Shown: piece by piece, positions 63,335 to 64,000 of the stretch
Layout of the letters: each line of letters opens with the position of its first letter
Numbering within the stretch: the stretch's first letter is position 1
Assembly: GCA_025463265.1 (NCBI GenBank)
Contig: JAOBWH010000123.1
Location: 17,970-81,969 of the forward strand
Source: Ilumatobacteraceae bacterium
GTDB taxonomy: Bacteria > Actinomycetota > Acidimicrobiia > Acidimicrobiales > Iamiaceae
DNA length: 64,000 nt
Reading direction: 5' to 3'
Notes under the pieces: generated by a model
The model's input: only the letters and a program-made list of their open reading frames with translations
Told to the model about the DNA's origin: nothing
The model's database searches: none
Translations under genes and position numbers: made by a program

Positions 63335-64000
63335 GTGCACCTCGGCATCCACGTCATCCAGCCTCCATCGACCAGCGCACGGGCGGTGCTGCAGGCTTCG
63401 GCGCACGCCGCCGAGGCGCTGGGCTACCGGTCCCTCTGGGTGGGAGACCGGCTGGTCGAGGGGGTGGACGGCCGGATCGGGGAGGGGCGACCCCTCGACG
63501 CCCTCGCCTCGCTCGCCTTCCTGGCGGCTTCCACCGAGCGGATCCGCCTGGGCACCAGCGTCCTGGCGGGCGCCTGGTACCCGCCGGCCCTGCTGGCCCG
63601 ATCGCTCGCCACCGTCGACCAGCTGAGCCGGGGACGGCTCGTGATCGGCCTGGGATCGTCGCCCAGCACCGTCGAGAGCGCCGCCGCCGGCATCGACGGG
63701 GAGGTCGTCGATCACCTGGTGGACGATCTCCTGGTCGCACTCGATGCCTGTTGGGGGGCGGCTCCGGCCCGGCACCACGGTCCGCGGATGCGCCTCGACG
63801 GACCGGCGCCCGGGCCGTTGCCGGTCCAGCGGCCGCGTCCGCCGATCCTGTTGACCGCGGACGACGAGGCGGGCCTCGCACGCGTCGGGCGGATCGCCGA
63901 CGGCTGGCACGCCGGCGAGCGCGAGCCGTCCCTGCTCGCAGCGGCGTGGCAGGTGGTCCGGCGGTCGGCCGAGGACGCCGGGCGCGACGCCGGGCAGCTG
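63335..64000 (+). CDS. luciferase-like (LLM) flavin-dependent oxidoreductase, N-terminal part
   Basis: The first 222 codons of an open frame that runs off the window end. It is missing from the ORF track because it has no stop. The N-terminus HLGIHVIQPPSTSARAVLQASAHAAEALGYRSLWVGDRL, with LDALASLAFLAASTERIRLGTSVLAGAWYPPALLARSLATVDQLSRGRLVIGLG, is the hallmark of the LLM/F420 or FMN TIM-barrel family. Such enzymes act on diverse substrates using FMN or F420. The GTG follows AAGGAG by 8 nt. The 137 bases upstream of it (63198-63334) show no clear promoter or terminator. Confidence 0.9.
   Translation, partial: MHLGIHVIQPPSTSARAVLQASAHAAEALGYRSLWVGDRLVEGVDGRIGEGRPLDALASLAFLAASTERIRLGTSVLAGAWYPPALLARSLATVDQLSRGRLVIGLGSSPSTVESAAAGIDGEVVDHLVDDLLVALDACWGAAPARHHGPRMRLDGPAPGPLPVQRPRPPILLTADDEAGLARVGRIADGWHAGEREPSLLAAAWQVVRRSAEDAGRDAGQL

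Overview
The window is about 70% GC or higher, densely coded and free of mobile DNA. It looks like a chromosomal segment from an actinobacterium. Three things support this: guaB-guaB3-guaA and pcrA-sucC-sucD-purN-purH in mycobacteria-like order, monomeric isocitrate dehydrogenase with AftD-type membrane arabinosyltransferases, and a recurring TAGNNT -10 box 6-9 nt before start codons with no ribosome binding site, the signature of leaderless transcription. Thr-rich linkers, twin 'WYAPG' propeller proteins and a LAXTG-type sorting signal suggest class Acidimicrobiia. That class assignment is an inference, because no rRNA is present.

Layout: 0.1-8.1 kb holds YqgE, a small unknown protein, GuaB, two tandem secreted seven-bladed propeller proteins, GuaB3 and GuaA. 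8.3-13.8 kb holds a multi-GAF GGDEF/degenerate-EAL protein, a dienelactone-hydrolase-like protein and a YbhN-type membrane protein. 13.9-27.8 kb is core metabolism: PcrA helicase, acyl-CoA synthetase, VOC protein, quinone oxidoreductase, SucCD, PurN/PurH, MetF and monomeric Icd. 27.9-39.1 kb is mixed: a D-aminoacylase-type amidohydrolase behind a TetR-like operator, SRPBCC protein, aldehyde dehydrogenase, a DUF3152 metzincin-like lipoprotein with a zinc-ribbon/discoidin partner, a GGCT-fold protein, a Baeyer-Villiger-type monooxygenase, malate dehydrogenase, an Fpg-family protein with its overlapping SCP2-like neighbour, and a CrtC-like DUF7064-type protein.

39.1-61.7 kb is a contiguous cell-envelope glycan locus. 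It holds two large AftD/DUF3367-type GT-C proteins carrying discoidin modules, a further GT-C-like membrane protein, two membrane acyltransferases (one with an SGNH domain), a condensation-fold acyltransferase, a methyltransferase, a GT2, a GT4, a GT4-GT2 fusion and a flippase. Most successive genes overlap by ATGA or GTGA, so they look translationally coupled. Together they could build, export, branch and acylate an arabinan-like surface polysaccharide. The window ends with a LARTG surface protein, a DedA protein and the 5' part of a luciferase-like flavin oxidoreductase.

The most interesting points are the envelope locus as a unit, the twin propeller genes with a shared leader, the rare-codon AT patch inside the pcrA helicase motif, the leaderless promoter grammar (which also settles several start codons), and two operator-like palindromes on catabolic promoters. 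No tRNA, rRNA, CRISPR, IS element or prophage was recognised. No gene-free stretch exceeds 300 bases.
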